Assembly: GCA_017883615.1 (NCBI GenBank)
Contig: JADGNF010000014.1
Location: 62,001 to 126,000, forward strand
Source of the DNA: Candidatus Bathyarchaeota archaeon
GTDB lineage: Archaea > Thermoproteota > Bathyarchaeia > Bathyarchaeales > Bathycorpusculaceae
Direction of reading: 5' to 3'
DNA length: 64,000 nt
The position numbers and the translations under genes are program-made. This document shows, piece by piece, positions 24,898 through 33,913 of this stretch (the first letter of the stretch is position 1; each line of letters opens with the position of its first letter). A model generated the notes under the pieces. It had not been told where the DNA came from and did no database searches. It worked only from the letters and a program-made list of their open reading frames with translations.

Positions 24898-25848
24898 TCA
24901 GTTCTCCATTAAACATACGCCTTTGCCAGGTTTCGTAGAAAACGCTGTTGCTTCAAAACCGGCAGACTTGAAACCCAACTTCATCGCATCCGCAACCTTC
25001 GCCGAATCCGCTTTCTTTTTGTTAACCACCGCAAGCATAGCTGGTCCAGCGCCGCTAATGGTGACGCCGCAAGCACCCGCCTTCAAAGCGTTCTCCTTAA
25101 CCTTCTGGTAACCAGGAATCAATGATGCACGCGCAGGCTCAACCACCGCATCTAACATCGACTGCCCAATCAAATCAACGTTGCCCGACGCGAATCCGCT
25201 AACCATAGCCGCCGCATTTCCAACGTTTCTCACCATTTTCTCAATTGGGATCATCCTTGGCACGACCGAACGGGCTTGAGCAGTTTTATGAGGCGGAGTA
25301 ACCATGTGAGGGAAAGATACAGAAACCTCCATGTCCAGAGGCGCCTTCAAGTTAACGATTTCTAGCGGATCATAGGATTTGAGGATGACAAAGTTTCCAC
25401 AGATGGCGGCCGAAACGTTATCGGCATGCTCAATACCGGCTGAGGCGACTTCGCCCTTTGCTGCACACCGAACAAGTTGTCTATTGTCCAAGTTAAGGCT
25501 AAACATTTCATTAAGTCCATAAGCAACGGCTGCCGCCGAGGCGGCACTGCTACCCAAACCCTTGCTTGGCCAAACCCCCTTCTCAATCTGAATCGACAAG
25601 CCCGCTTTCAACGAGAACTCCCGAATCATGTATTTTGCCACAACACCCGCGGTATTCCTCTCGGGTATCCTTGAGATAGATTCCGATTTGACACCAGAAA
25701 CTTTGATCCCGATTTCTCCGTTCTCTTCAAGAGTCAACGTTACTTTATCGACGGGGAATTCTAAAGCCAACCCGAAAACGTCGTATCCGGGTCCCAAGTT
25801 AGCACTTGTAGCTGGAGACCTAAGGATAACTTGGCGTTTGGGTGACAT
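24898..25848 (-). CDS. thrB: Homoserine kinase
   Basis: A GHMP-family kinase of 316 residues. It has the N-terminal SPATSANLGPGYDVFGLAL, the ATP loop PSKGLGSSAASAAA, and the C-terminal CGVTISGAGPAMLAVV. It phosphorylates homoserine for threonine synthase, encoded directly downstream. There is a gap of 66 bases from the ACT-domain gene upstream, enough for a ribosome site but probably not for a separate promoter. Confidence 0.93.
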   Translation of the reverse strand: MSPKRQVILRSPATSANLGPGYDVFGLALEFPVDKVTLTLEENGEIGIKVSGVKSESISRIPERNTAGVVAKYMIREFSLKAGLSIQIEKGVWPSKGLGSSAASAAAVAYGLNEMFSLNLDNRQLVRCAAKGEVASAGIEHADNVSAAICGNFVILKSYDPLEIVNLKAPLDMEVSVSFPHMVTPPHKTAQARSVVPRMIPIEKMVRNVGNAAAMVSGFASGNVDLIGQSMLDAVVEPARASLIPGYQKVKENALKAGACGVTISGAGPAMLAVVNKKKADSAKVADAMKLGFKSAGFEATAFSTKPGKGVCLMEN

Positions 25849-25914
25849 GGCTTCATCTCAAACCTGGACTATTTCTCTGCGAATCTTAAGATTATTGTGG
25901 TTAACCATAGCGGC

Positions 25915-26493
25915 TTAACCCACCAAGTTAGTTAGTGCTTCATAAGCCTTGAGACTGTCTTTCTTTTCTACCACAATGATTGTTTCAGTCCAGCAGGAAA
26001 TGAACTCAACGATGTTCACATTTTGCTCCGCTAAAAGCGTTGTCAAGAAAGCAACGACCCCCACGGTGGCTTCCAATTCCTCGGGCGAATTAACCACGAT
26101 CATCGTGCAGTTATCATGTTTAATTAGAGTGCTAACCCGCTCAGGCAAATCTGCGCGGTCCAGTAAATACACGAATTTGTCAGGCAAATCCACCCTCATG
26201 CCACTTTTCACAGCGATTTCCTTAGCAGTAATGATTACCGCTTTGCGGTCGTATACTGCAATGCCACTGCGTTTGAGGACATATAGAACCTTTTCTTCCC
26301 GTTTCTGCTTGTGTTTTTGCAATTCTTCCGCGAATCGACGTAGAGCAGCTTTAGTGGCAGTTATGTTGCGGGTTTTCAGTTCTATTTGGATTTGACGGCT
26401 GAGTTCGCTTAGGTTTACTATACCTTTCTCTAAGGCTTCCAACAGGTACGGCTTGTTACGTAAATAGTTGCGGACGTCCTGGGCGGTTGTCAT
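25915..26493 (-). CDS. Probable amino-acid-responsive regulator with a C-terminal ACT-like domain
   Basis: A 192-residue protein. The N-terminal half is helical and basic and includes a possible winged-helix (LLEALEKGIVNLSELSRQIQ...ATKAALRRFAEEL). The C-terminal half resembles ACT repeats of aspartate kinases (VVAFLTTLLAEQNVNIVEFISCWTETIIVVE). As the first gene of the threonine operon, it is a good candidate for a regulator sensing threonine or a related amino acid, but this is inference. A TATA-like CTTTAAATG about 25-33 bases before the ATG suggests a leaderless transcript. That box lies inside the element that also serves argG on the other strand. Confidence 0.7.
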   Translation of the reverse strand: MTTAQDVRNYLRNKPYLLEALEKGIVNLSELSRQIQIELKTRNITATKAALRRFAEELQKHKQKREEKVLYVLKRSGIAVYDRKAVIITAKEIAVKSGMRVDLPDKFVYLLDRADLPERVSTLIKHDNCTMIVVNSPEELEATVGVVAFLTTLLAEQNVNIVEFISCWTETIIVVEKKDSLKAYEALTNLVG

Positions 26494-26510
26494 GGACCAA
26501 AATGTATCAT

Positions 26511-26560
26511 TTAGAACATTTAAAGCTTGTTATGTTACAACGAAGTCGTAAAGTTTAAAA
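26511..26560 (+). promoter_or_regulatory. argG promoter/operator, matching the lysW element
   Basis: It aligns without gaps to 14136-14185 (37 of 50 identical). The shared core TATGTTACAA, then AAGTCG two bases later, ends in TTTAAAA (26554-26560), the likely argG TATA box. The left part (ACATTTAAAGC) also holds the minus-strand TATA of the ACT-domain regulator gene, so the element may control both directions. Confidence 0.75.
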
Positions 26561-26615
26561 ACACTGCGTGTAACCTAAGGGGAACAATTCCAAATTCAAA
26601 AACGGGTGAGCAAGC

Positions 26616-27839
26616 ATGGGAGAAAAACTCGTCTTAGCATACAGCGGCGGACTAGACACATCAGTCCTAATCAAGTACCTCCAAGAAAGAAACAACGCCC
26701 AAGTCATAACCGTCACCGTCGACGTTGGGCAACAAGAAGACTTGATGGGAGCAGCAGAGAAAGCCAAGAAACTTGGAGTTTTCAAACATTACCACATCGA
26801 CGCCAAAGACGAATTCGTCACCAATTACATTTTCCCAGCAATAAAAGCCAACGGATTATACGAGGGCAAATACCCCATAAGCACCGCCCTAAGCCGCCCA
26901 CTAATCGCCAAAAAGATGGTGGAAATCGCAGAGAAAGAAGGTGCAACTGGTTTAGTTCACGGATGTACTGGTCGGGGAAACGACCAAGTCCGCTTCGACA
27001 TAACCCTAGGCTCCTTGGCACCCGACATGAAAATTATTGCTCCAGTACGCGATTGGGGTTTGACTCGCGAAGAAGAAATCGAATACGCCAAAACCAAAGG
27101 CATTCCAGTTTCCACTGCAGCAAAAATGTTCAGCATCGACGCCAGCGTTTGGGGACGCGCCATCGAATGCGGTTTGCTGGAAGACGCAAGCCAGGAACCG
27201 CCCGCAGAAGCTTATCTTTGGACAGTTGCAGCCGAGAAAGCGCCCGACAAGCCTGAATACGTGACCATACAGTTTGAAGCAGGCGTACCTGTTGCTGTAA
27301 ACGGCAAGAAAATGAAACCCCTTGATATCATCCAAACAGTGAATGAAATTGCCGGGAAGAACGGTGTTGGGCGCATAGACCATATTGAAGACCGCTTAGT
27401 CGGTATCAAATCCCGCGAAGTCTACGAGTGCCCCGCCGCAACCGTCATTCTTGAAGCTCACAAAGACCTCGAAAAGATGGTTATGACCCGAAACGAAGTT
27501 CTCTTCAAGGCACAAGTCGACGCCCAATGGGTTTTCTTAGCATACGCTGGCTTATGGGTTGATCCGCTCAAAGATGACCTCGACGCATTCATCAACAAAT
27601 CCCAGGAAAACGTGACTGGCGAAGTTCGGCTAAAGCTGTTCAAAGGAGGACTCCAAGTTGTCGGACGCTCCTCACCGATGTCGCTATACGACAAGAACCT
27701 GGCAAACTACAACATCAAAACATCGTTTAACCAGTCGTACTCTAAAGGCTTCATCGAACTTTGGGGTTTGCAGACCAGAATGTACAACGCACTGAAACAG
27801 TCTACAACCAAAAAGCGGAAACCAACCAAAAAAGCTTAA
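26616..27839 (+). CDS. argG: Argininosuccinate synthase
   Basis: A 407-residue enzyme that joins citrulline and aspartate using ATP. The N-terminal LAYSGGLDTSVLIKYL is the ATP pyrophosphatase loop, followed by VTVDVGQQEDL and, further on, HGCTGRGNDQVRFD. The length is normal. GGTGA lies six bases before the ATG. First gene of argG-argH-carA-carB, with the promoter element directly upstream. Confidence 0.95.
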   Translation: MGEKLVLAYSGGLDTSVLIKYLQERNNAQVITVTVDVGQQEDLMGAAEKAKKLGVFKHYHIDAKDEFVTNYIFPAIKANGLYEGKYPISTALSRPLIAKKMVEIAEKEGATGLVHGCTGRGNDQVRFDITLGSLAPDMKIIAPVRDWGLTREEEIEYAKTKGIPVSTAAKMFSIDASVWGRAIECGLLEDASQEPPAEAYLWTVAAEKAPDKPEYVTIQFEAGVPVAVNGKKMKPLDIIQTVNEIAGKNGVGRIDHIEDRLVGIKSREVYECPAATVILEAHKDLEKMVMTRNEVLFKAQVDAQWVFLAYAGLWVDPLKDDLDAFINKSQENVTGEVRLKLFKGGLQVVGRSSPMSLYDKNLANYNIKTSFNQSYSKGFIELWGLQTRMYNALKQSTTKKRKPTKKA

Positions 27840-27876
27840 ACTGAAACAATCGGTAACAACTAGTTGGAGAAATTAG

Positions 27877-29382
27877 ATGTCTAAAATCTTGCATGGCGGC
27901 AGGCTCGGAAACATACGCGAAGACGTAGCCCGCTTCACTTCATCAATTAAAGACGACTTCCGCCTGCTTGATTCGGTTGTAGCAATTAACAAAGCCCATG
28001 TTGTCATGCTAACCGAACAGAAAATTCTCGCTAAGCAAGACAGCGCCGCCCTCCTGGCAGCCTTAGCCAATGCCTCGGATATTCAGCTGGATAGCTCCAT
28101 GGAAGACGTCCACATGGCAGTCGAAGAAGTCGTCCTCAAAGAAGCAGGGACCGAAGCAGGGGGAAACCTACACATCGCGAAAAGCCGTAACGACCAAGTT
28201 GCCACAGCCATTCGCATGACCCTTCGCACTGACCTCTTAACCCTTATGCGTTCCCTATCTCACGTTCAAGAACATCTAGCAGAAGTTGCGGAAGATCACC
28301 TAGAAACGGTGATTCTAGAGTATACCCATCTGCAGCCCGCCCAGCCAGTAACCTTCGCTCATTACCTGCTTTCATATGTCGATGCGTTTCAGCGGGACAT
28401 GCAAAGAATTCAAAGTGCTTACACACGAATCAACTTGAGCCCGCTAGGGGCAGGCGCTTTAGCTACAACCAGTTTCCCTATAAACCGAGATCGAACTGCA
28501 GAGCTATTGGGCTTCAGGGGCTTAGTTGAAAACTCTATCGATGCCGTAGGCAGCCGAGACTTCATAGAAGAAACTCTTGCATCACTTACATTAACCGCCG
28601 TGAACCTTAGCCGGTTTGCGGAAGATCTCATAATCTGGAGCAGCCCCGATTTCGGCGTCGTACAACTTCCAGACGAATTCACGAGCACAAGCAGCATAAT
28701 GCCACAGAAAAAAAACCCTGAAGTCTTAGAAATTATCCGCGCACACGCCAGCAACGTCTTGGGAAACTTTGTAACAGTAACAGCTACTGTGAAAAGCCTA
28801 CCCTCAACCTACAACTTGGACTTTCAGGAAATCACGCCTAAGCTTTGGGAATCTATCGACAACGTCCGAGCCTCATTGGACATGATTCACAAACTGGCAC
28901 CCAAACTCAAAGTCACCTCTGATGTTTCCGAAAAAGCCCTCAAAAGTTTCGTAGCGGCAACCGAGCTGGCTAACTTGCTGGTCCGCAAATATAACATCCC
29001 ATTCCGTTCTGCGCACAAAATTGTCGGCGCCTTGGTCAAGTCACTAATCGAAGCAAAACTAACTTTTGCGGATGCGACTCCAAAGTTGCTCGCGAAGGCT
29101 GCAGAGGATTCCACAAGCATAAAGCTCAACGTGAAAACTGAAGATATCAAGGTACTTGCAGACCCTCTCAAACTCGTGGAAGCATGCAAGGTCAAAGGCG
29201 GACCCGCACCCGCGGAAGTTAAAAGAATGCTTTGTGAGCGTGAAAAAATCATCTTGATAACCAAATCGGATATATCCAAGATGGACAAGGAACTTGAGGA
29301 AGCCGGGAACAAGCTTGACATGGTAGTCCAACAGTTCACAGCAAAAACGAGCAAAAACACAACGTTTAAAAATTCAACCTGA
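27877..29382 (+). CDS. argH: Argininosuccinate lyase
   Basis: Splits argininosuccinate to arginine and fumarate. The family signature GSSIMPQKKNP appears as TSSIMPQKKNPEV (about residues 270-282), with the early DVHMAVEE and SRNDQVATAIRM segments. It has 501 residues, 30-40 longer than many relatives because of a helical, Lys-rich C-terminal tail. It starts 37 bases after argG. Confidence 0.94.
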   Translation: MSKILHGGRLGNIREDVARFTSSIKDDFRLLDSVVAINKAHVVMLTEQKILAKQDSAALLAALANASDIQLDSSMEDVHMAVEEVVLKEAGTEAGGNLHIAKSRNDQVATAIRMTLRTDLLTLMRSLSHVQEHLAEVAEDHLETVILEYTHLQPAQPVTFAHYLLSYVDAFQRDMQRIQSAYTRINLSPLGAGALATTSFPINRDRTAELLGFRGLVENSIDAVGSRDFIEETLASLTLTAVNLSRFAEDLIIWSSPDFGVVQLPDEFTSTSSIMPQKKNPEVLEIIRAHASNVLGNFVTVTATVKSLPSTYNLDFQEITPKLWESIDNVRASLDMIHKLAPKLKVTSDVSEKALKSFVAATELANLLVRKYNIPFRSAHKIVGALVKSLIEAKLTFADATPKLLAKAAEDSTSIKLNVKTEDIKVLADPLKLVEACKVKGGPAPAEVKRMLCEREKIILITKSDISKMDKELEEAGNKLDMVVQQFTAKTSKNTTFKNST

Positions 29383-29398
29383 TAGGTAGAATAGGGCT

Positions 29399-30544
29399 TT
29401 GGTCCAAGAACTTAACTCCTGCAAAAGCAAGAAAGCGGCTCTGGTTTTAGAAGATGGCACCTTTTTCCTCGGGAAAGGGTTCGGAGCAGCAAAGAAACTT
29501 ACCGGTGAAGTAGTCTTTTCAACATCTATGGTTGGATATCCAGAAGCGTTGACTGATCCATCCTACAAAGGGCAGATTTTGGCTTTAACATACCCGCTTG
29601 TAGGTAACTACGGCGTTCCGGCTTGCGACTTGAACTTGGGTTTGCCGCTTTACTTTGAATCTGACCACATTCAAACCTCGGGGCTCATTATACATGAACT
29701 CTGCGAGCACCCTCACCATTGGGCATCAACACGCACTCTCGATAAGTGGTTGCGGGATGAGGGTATTCCAGGAATCAGCGGCATAGACACTAGACGATTA
29801 ACAAAAAAACTTCGAACTCACGGCGTTATGCTCGGCATTATCAAGGTTTGCGCAGAAGGTGAGGAACTCAATCTTGACGCTCTGGTCAACGAAGCTAAAA
29901 ATATTCCTGACCCGAATGCGACTGATTTGGTGGCTGAAGTCTGCGTGAAAGAACCCGTCCAATACAAAGTTGACGGAAAACGCACCGTTGTCCTAATCGA
30001 CTGCGGAGTCAAAAACAGCATAATCCGCAACCTTCTGCGACGCGGCATCAGCGTCATCCGAGTACCCTATAACACCTCGGCCGAGGACATACTTCTCTAC
30101 AAGCCTGACGGCATTTTCGTAAGTAATGGTCCCGGAGATCCCAAACGCTGCACTAAGACTGTAGAAACAGTCAAAGAACTGGTTGAAAAAGTACCGCTGA
30201 TGGGTATTTGCTTAGGCGCTCAGATTCTGGCGCTTTCTCAAGGCGGGGATACTTACAAGCTAAAGTTTGGGCATCGCAGTCAAAACCAGCCGGCGCTAGA
30301 CCTAAAGACTAACCGGTGCTACATCACCACCCAAAACCACGGTTACGCTGTCGACGTAGATTGCTTCTCTAAAACGTCGCTGCAATGCTGGTTCATAAAC
30401 GCCAACGACAAAACAGTCGAGGGGATGCGGCACAAAACCAAGCCTGTTTTCGCTGTGCAGTGGCATCCTGAAGCGTCACCAGGACCCTACGACACTGAAT
30501 TCCTCTTTGACGAGTTCGCGAAGAACATGGAGGCAAAACAGTAA
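29399..30544 (+). CDS. carA: Carbamoyl-phosphate synthase small (glutaminase) subunit
   Basis: Provides ammonia from glutamine for carbamoyl phosphate. The class I amidotransferase triad is visible: Cys in MGICLGAQILA (about residue 272), and His and Glu in WHPEAS. The N-terminal half has the CarA-specific GEVVFSTSMVGYPEALTDPS. It begins at a TTG, since no ATG gives the proper N-terminus; AGGTAG lies about 11 bases upstream. Its stop overlaps the carB ATG by one base. Present between argH and carB, so it serves arginine synthesis at least. Confidence 0.93.
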   Translation: MVQELNSCKSKKAALVLEDGTFFLGKGFGAAKKLTGEVVFSTSMVGYPEALTDPSYKGQILALTYPLVGNYGVPACDLNLGLPLYFESDHIQTSGLIIHELCEHPHHWASTRTLDKWLRDEGIPGISGIDTRRLTKKLRTHGVMLGIIKVCAEGEELNLDALVNEAKNIPDPNATDLVAEVCVKEPVQYKVDGKRTVVLIDCGVKNSIIRNLLRRGISVIRVPYNTSAEDILLYKPDGIFVSNGPGDPKRCTKTVETVKELVEKVPLMGICLGAQILALSQGGDTYKLKFGHRSQNQPALDLKTNRCYITTQNHGYAVDVDCFSKTSLQCWFINANDKTVEGMRHKTKPVFAVQWHPEASPGPYDTEFLFDEFAKNMEAKQ

Positions 30545-33500
30545 TGCCAAAGCTCGACTGGATTAAGAAAGTGCTGGTTCTGGGAAGTGGTGCCATCAAA
30601 ATCGGCGAAGCAGCCGAATTCGACTACAGTGGTAGTCAATGCCTCAAGGCCCTGATGGAAGAAGGCATACAGACTGTTCTCATTAACCCCAACATCGCAA
30701 CTATCCAGACCGACCCGAGGCTTTCGGGCAAAGTATACCTGTTACCAGTTACTCCCGAATATGTGGAGAAAGTCATCGCGAAAGAACGTCCAGACGGTAT
30801 TTTGTTAGGTTTTGGCGGGCAAACCGCGTTAAACTGCGGCATCGAATTGTATAAGGGAGGGATCCTTGAAAAATATAACGTTAAGGTTCTCGGTACCCCC
30901 GTTCAAGCTATAGAAGACACCGGTGATCGTGAACGTTTCCGGGAAGCCATGCTCAAAGCTGGCGTTCCCCCGCTGAGAAGCAAAGCCGCAGTCACTGTTG
31001 AGGAAGCATTGGCGGTGGCAAAAGAAATCGGATACCCAGTTATTCTCCGAGTCGCTTACACGCTTGGCGGCAAAGGCGCCGGTGTAGCCCACAATGCGTG
31101 GGAACTCAGAGACATTGCCACCCGCGGCTTAGCACAAAGCAGAATCCACCAAGTCCTCGTCGAAGAATACGTGGGACATTGGAAAGAAGTCGAATACGAA
31201 GTCGTGCGGGACTACAACGATAACTGCTTAACTATCTGCAACATGGAAAACTTCGACCCCATGGGCGTCCACACGGGCGACAGCATAGTGGTAGCTCCAT
31301 CGCAGACTATGACCAACCGCGAATACCACCTCATCCGCAGCACATCGATAAACGCTATCCGAGCGTTGGGTATCGTGGGCGAATGCAACATTCAGTGGGC
31401 GTTGCATCCGAAAAGCGAAGAGTATCGTGTTATAGAAGTCAACAGCCGCATGTCCCGCAGCTCTGCGTTAGCCAGCAAAGTCACAGGTTACCCACTCGCG
31501 TACATAGCCACGAAATTGACAATTGGCTACACGCTTCCCGAACTCGTAAACAAAGTCACCGAAGTTACAACCGCCTGCTTTGAACCCGCGCTAGACTACA
31601 TCACAGTCAAAATCCCCCGATGGGATCTGCAGAAGTTTCGGTACGCAGACCGCCACATCGGACCCCAAATGCGCAGCGTGGGCGAAGTCATGTCCATCGG
31701 ACGCTGCTTAGAGGAGGCCCTACAAAAAGCCGTTCGCATGCTGGATAACGGCAAACTGGGCTTAGTCTGCAACACCGACGACTCAGAACCCGAAACGCCT
31801 GATCGCATAAAAGACGCATTGGCAAACCCAACCGACGAACGCCTTTACAAAATAGTAAAAGCCCTAAAAATGGGGTTATCCATCGAGGAAATTTACCGGT
31901 TAAGCGGGGTAGACCCGTTTTTCCTGCATAAAATCCAGAACGTTATCGACATGGAAACTCAACTATGCTCCCTCCAACTCAAAGACAGCGCGGCAAAGGA
32001 TACCGTACGGGAAGCAAAACGTCTGGGCTTCTCCGATGAACAAATCGCAATCTGCACCAACACAACTGAGCCAGAAGTGCGACAATTCCGCAAAACAGCA
32101 GGCATTATTCCAGCAATCAAACAAATAGATACTTTGGCAGCTGAATATCCAGCTAAAACTAATTATCTCTACTTGACTTACGGCGGAGATGAGGACGACA
32201 TCGAGCTGAGTAAGAGCAAAAGCAAAGTCCTCGTTTTGGGTGCCGGCGTTTTCCGTATTGGCTCAAGCGTCGAATTCGACTGGTGCGGAGTTAACACCGT
32301 TTGGGCACTAAAGAAGTACGGCGTCCAAGAAGCCATTATGGTTAACTATAACCCTGAAACTGTCAGCACCGACTACGATGTCTCCGATAAACTGTACTTT
32401 GAAGAGTTAACTCCCGAAAGAATATTGGACATCTACGAGAAAGAAAACCCGCAGGGCCTTATAGCAAGCGTAGGTGGCCAAATCCCAAACACGTTAGCAA
32501 TGAAGTTGGCTCATTCCGGCGTCAAACTGCTGGGCACAGCAGCAGAAGACATCGACCGAGCTGAGGATCGATCCAAATTCAGTGAACTACTTGACAAACT
32601 CGATATCCCACAGCCGCCATGGAGCAAACTCGCCTCCATAGAAGGTGCCAAACTATTTGCTGAGAAAATCGGGTATCCAGTAATAGTGCGACCCAGTTAC
32701 GTTCTCTCCGGCTCAGCTATGCGTGTGGCATACGACGAAGTTTCATTGGATAACTTCCTCAAATTAGCTGCGAAAGTCAGCCGAGACCAACCAGTCGTTA
32801 TCTCCAAATTCATCGAGGGCGCAAAAGAAGTAGAAGCAGACGGCGTTTCAGACGGCGAAACCTGCCTTATTGGCGCAGTAATCGAACACATCGAAAACGC
32901 AGGCGTGCACAGTGGCGATGCAACTATGACCATCCCAACACAGACGCTAAGCCCAGAAATCCTCAAGAAAGTCGAAAACGCCACCCAGAAAATCGTAAAA
33001 GCGCTCAGAATCAAGGGTCCCTACAACATCCAGTACCTCGTCAAAGACGGCGAAGTCAGCGTAATCGAATGTAACCTTCGTGCTTCACGGTCCATGCCCT
33101 TCGTGAGCAAAACCCGGGGGGTAAACCTTATCGAACTCGCTACGTTAGCGATGCTTGACAAGAAATTCAGCGTTGCACTTAAAACCTGCGAACTACCTCC
33201 CATTCGGCACGTAGGAGTGAAAGTTCCGCAGTTCAGCTTCATGAGATTAAGCGGCGCCGACCCAGTTTTGGGCGTGGAAATGCTAAGCACAGGCGAAGTC
33301 GCTTGCTTGGGCGAAAACTTCGCGGATGCATTCTCCAAGGCACTTCAGTCAGCAGAATTCCGCATGCCACCAAAAAATGGCTCAGTTCTAATAACAGTCG
33401 GCGGCGAGGAACCCAAACACCGTGCAGTAGCATTAGCCAAAGCATTCGAGGAAATGGGTTTCACGATCTACGCGACAAAGCACACTGCTGAAATCATGCG

Positions 33501-33819
33501 GGCTGAAGGCGTTAAGACTGTTCAAGCTCTCTACAAAGTCAAAGAAGCAACCGCGAACCCCGAAAACATCTTGGATTACTTGCAGGACCACAAAATCGAT
33601 CTAGTTATTAACGTGCCCATGCCCAACAAACGCGTAAGCTACACCGACGTGCTTACTGACGGGTACATAATCAGGCGGCAAGCAGTAGAATTCAACGTGC
33701 CTGTGATCGTAAACCTCGAGTTAGCTTCGGCGCTTGCAAGAGTCCTCAAACAGCACAACGGCACCACAATTCGGTCCCTTAACGAATACATGGACGCGTT
33801 GCCTTGGAAATTCTGGTAG
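30544..33819 (+). CDS. carB: Carbamoyl-phosphate synthase large subunit
   Basis: A 1091-residue protein of two homologous ATP-grasp halves. The first half begins VLVLGSGAIKIGEAAEFDYSG and the second, near residue 560, VLVLGAGVFRIGSSVEFDW. A helical oligomerisation region sits between them, and a methylglyoxal-synthase-like allosteric domain (about residues 950-1091) follows. The first half makes carboxyphosphate and carbamate, the second phosphorylates carbamate. Full length with no breaks. It is last in the arginine operon. Confidence 0.95.
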   Translation: MPKLDWIKKVLVLGSGAIKIGEAAEFDYSGSQCLKALMEEGIQTVLINPNIATIQTDPRLSGKVYLLPVTPEYVEKVIAKERPDGILLGFGGQTALNCGIELYKGGILEKYNVKVLGTPVQAIEDTGDRERFREAMLKAGVPPLRSKAAVTVEEALAVAKEIGYPVILRVAYTLGGKGAGVAHNAWELRDIATRGLAQSRIHQVLVEEYVGHWKEVEYEVVRDYNDNCLTICNMENFDPMGVHTGDSIVVAPSQTMTNREYHLIRSTSINAIRALGIVGECNIQWALHPKSEEYRVIEVNSRMSRSSALASKVTGYPLAYIATKLTIGYTLPELVNKVTEVTTACFEPALDYITVKIPRWDLQKFRYADRHIGPQMRSVGEVMSIGRCLEEALQKAVRMLDNGKLGLVCNTDDSEPETPDRIKDALANPTDERLYKIVKALKMGLSIEEIYRLSGVDPFFLHKIQNVIDMETQLCSLQLKDSAAKDTVREAKRLGFSDEQIAICTNTTEPEVRQFRKTAGIIPAIKQIDTLAAEYPAKTNYLYLTYGGDEDDIELSKSKSKVLVLGAGVFRIGSSVEFDWCGVNTVWALKKYGVQEAIMVNYNPETVSTDYDVSDKLYFEELTPERILDIYEKENPQGLIASVGGQIPNTLAMKLAHSGVKLLGTAAEDIDRAEDRSKFSELLDKLDIPQPPWSKLASIEGAKLFAEKIGYPVIVRPSYVLSGSAMRVAYDEVSLDNFLKLAAKVSRDQPVVISKFIEGAKEVEADGVSDGETCLIGAVIEHIENAGVHSGDATMTIPTQTLSPEILKKVENATQKIVKALRIKGPYNIQYLVKDGEVSVIECNLRASRSMPFVSKTRGVNLIELATLAMLDKKFSVALKTCELPPIRHVGVKVPQFSFMRLSGADPVLGVEMLSTGEVACLGENFADAFSKALQSAEFRMPPKNGSVLITVGGEEPKHRAVALAKAFEEMGFTIYATKHTAEIMRAEGVKTVQALYKVKEATANPENILDYLQDHKIDLVINVPMPNKRVSYTDVLTDGYIIRRQAVEFNVPVIVNLELASALARVLKQHNGTTIRSLNEYMDALPWKFW

Positions 33820-33913
33820 CCTGAAAGAAAACGCTACTTAGATATTCCGGTGACAATACCGTTCTTAACAAAAATCGAACATAGTTAAAAGCGTGTTTCA
33901 GGATGGACGTTAC

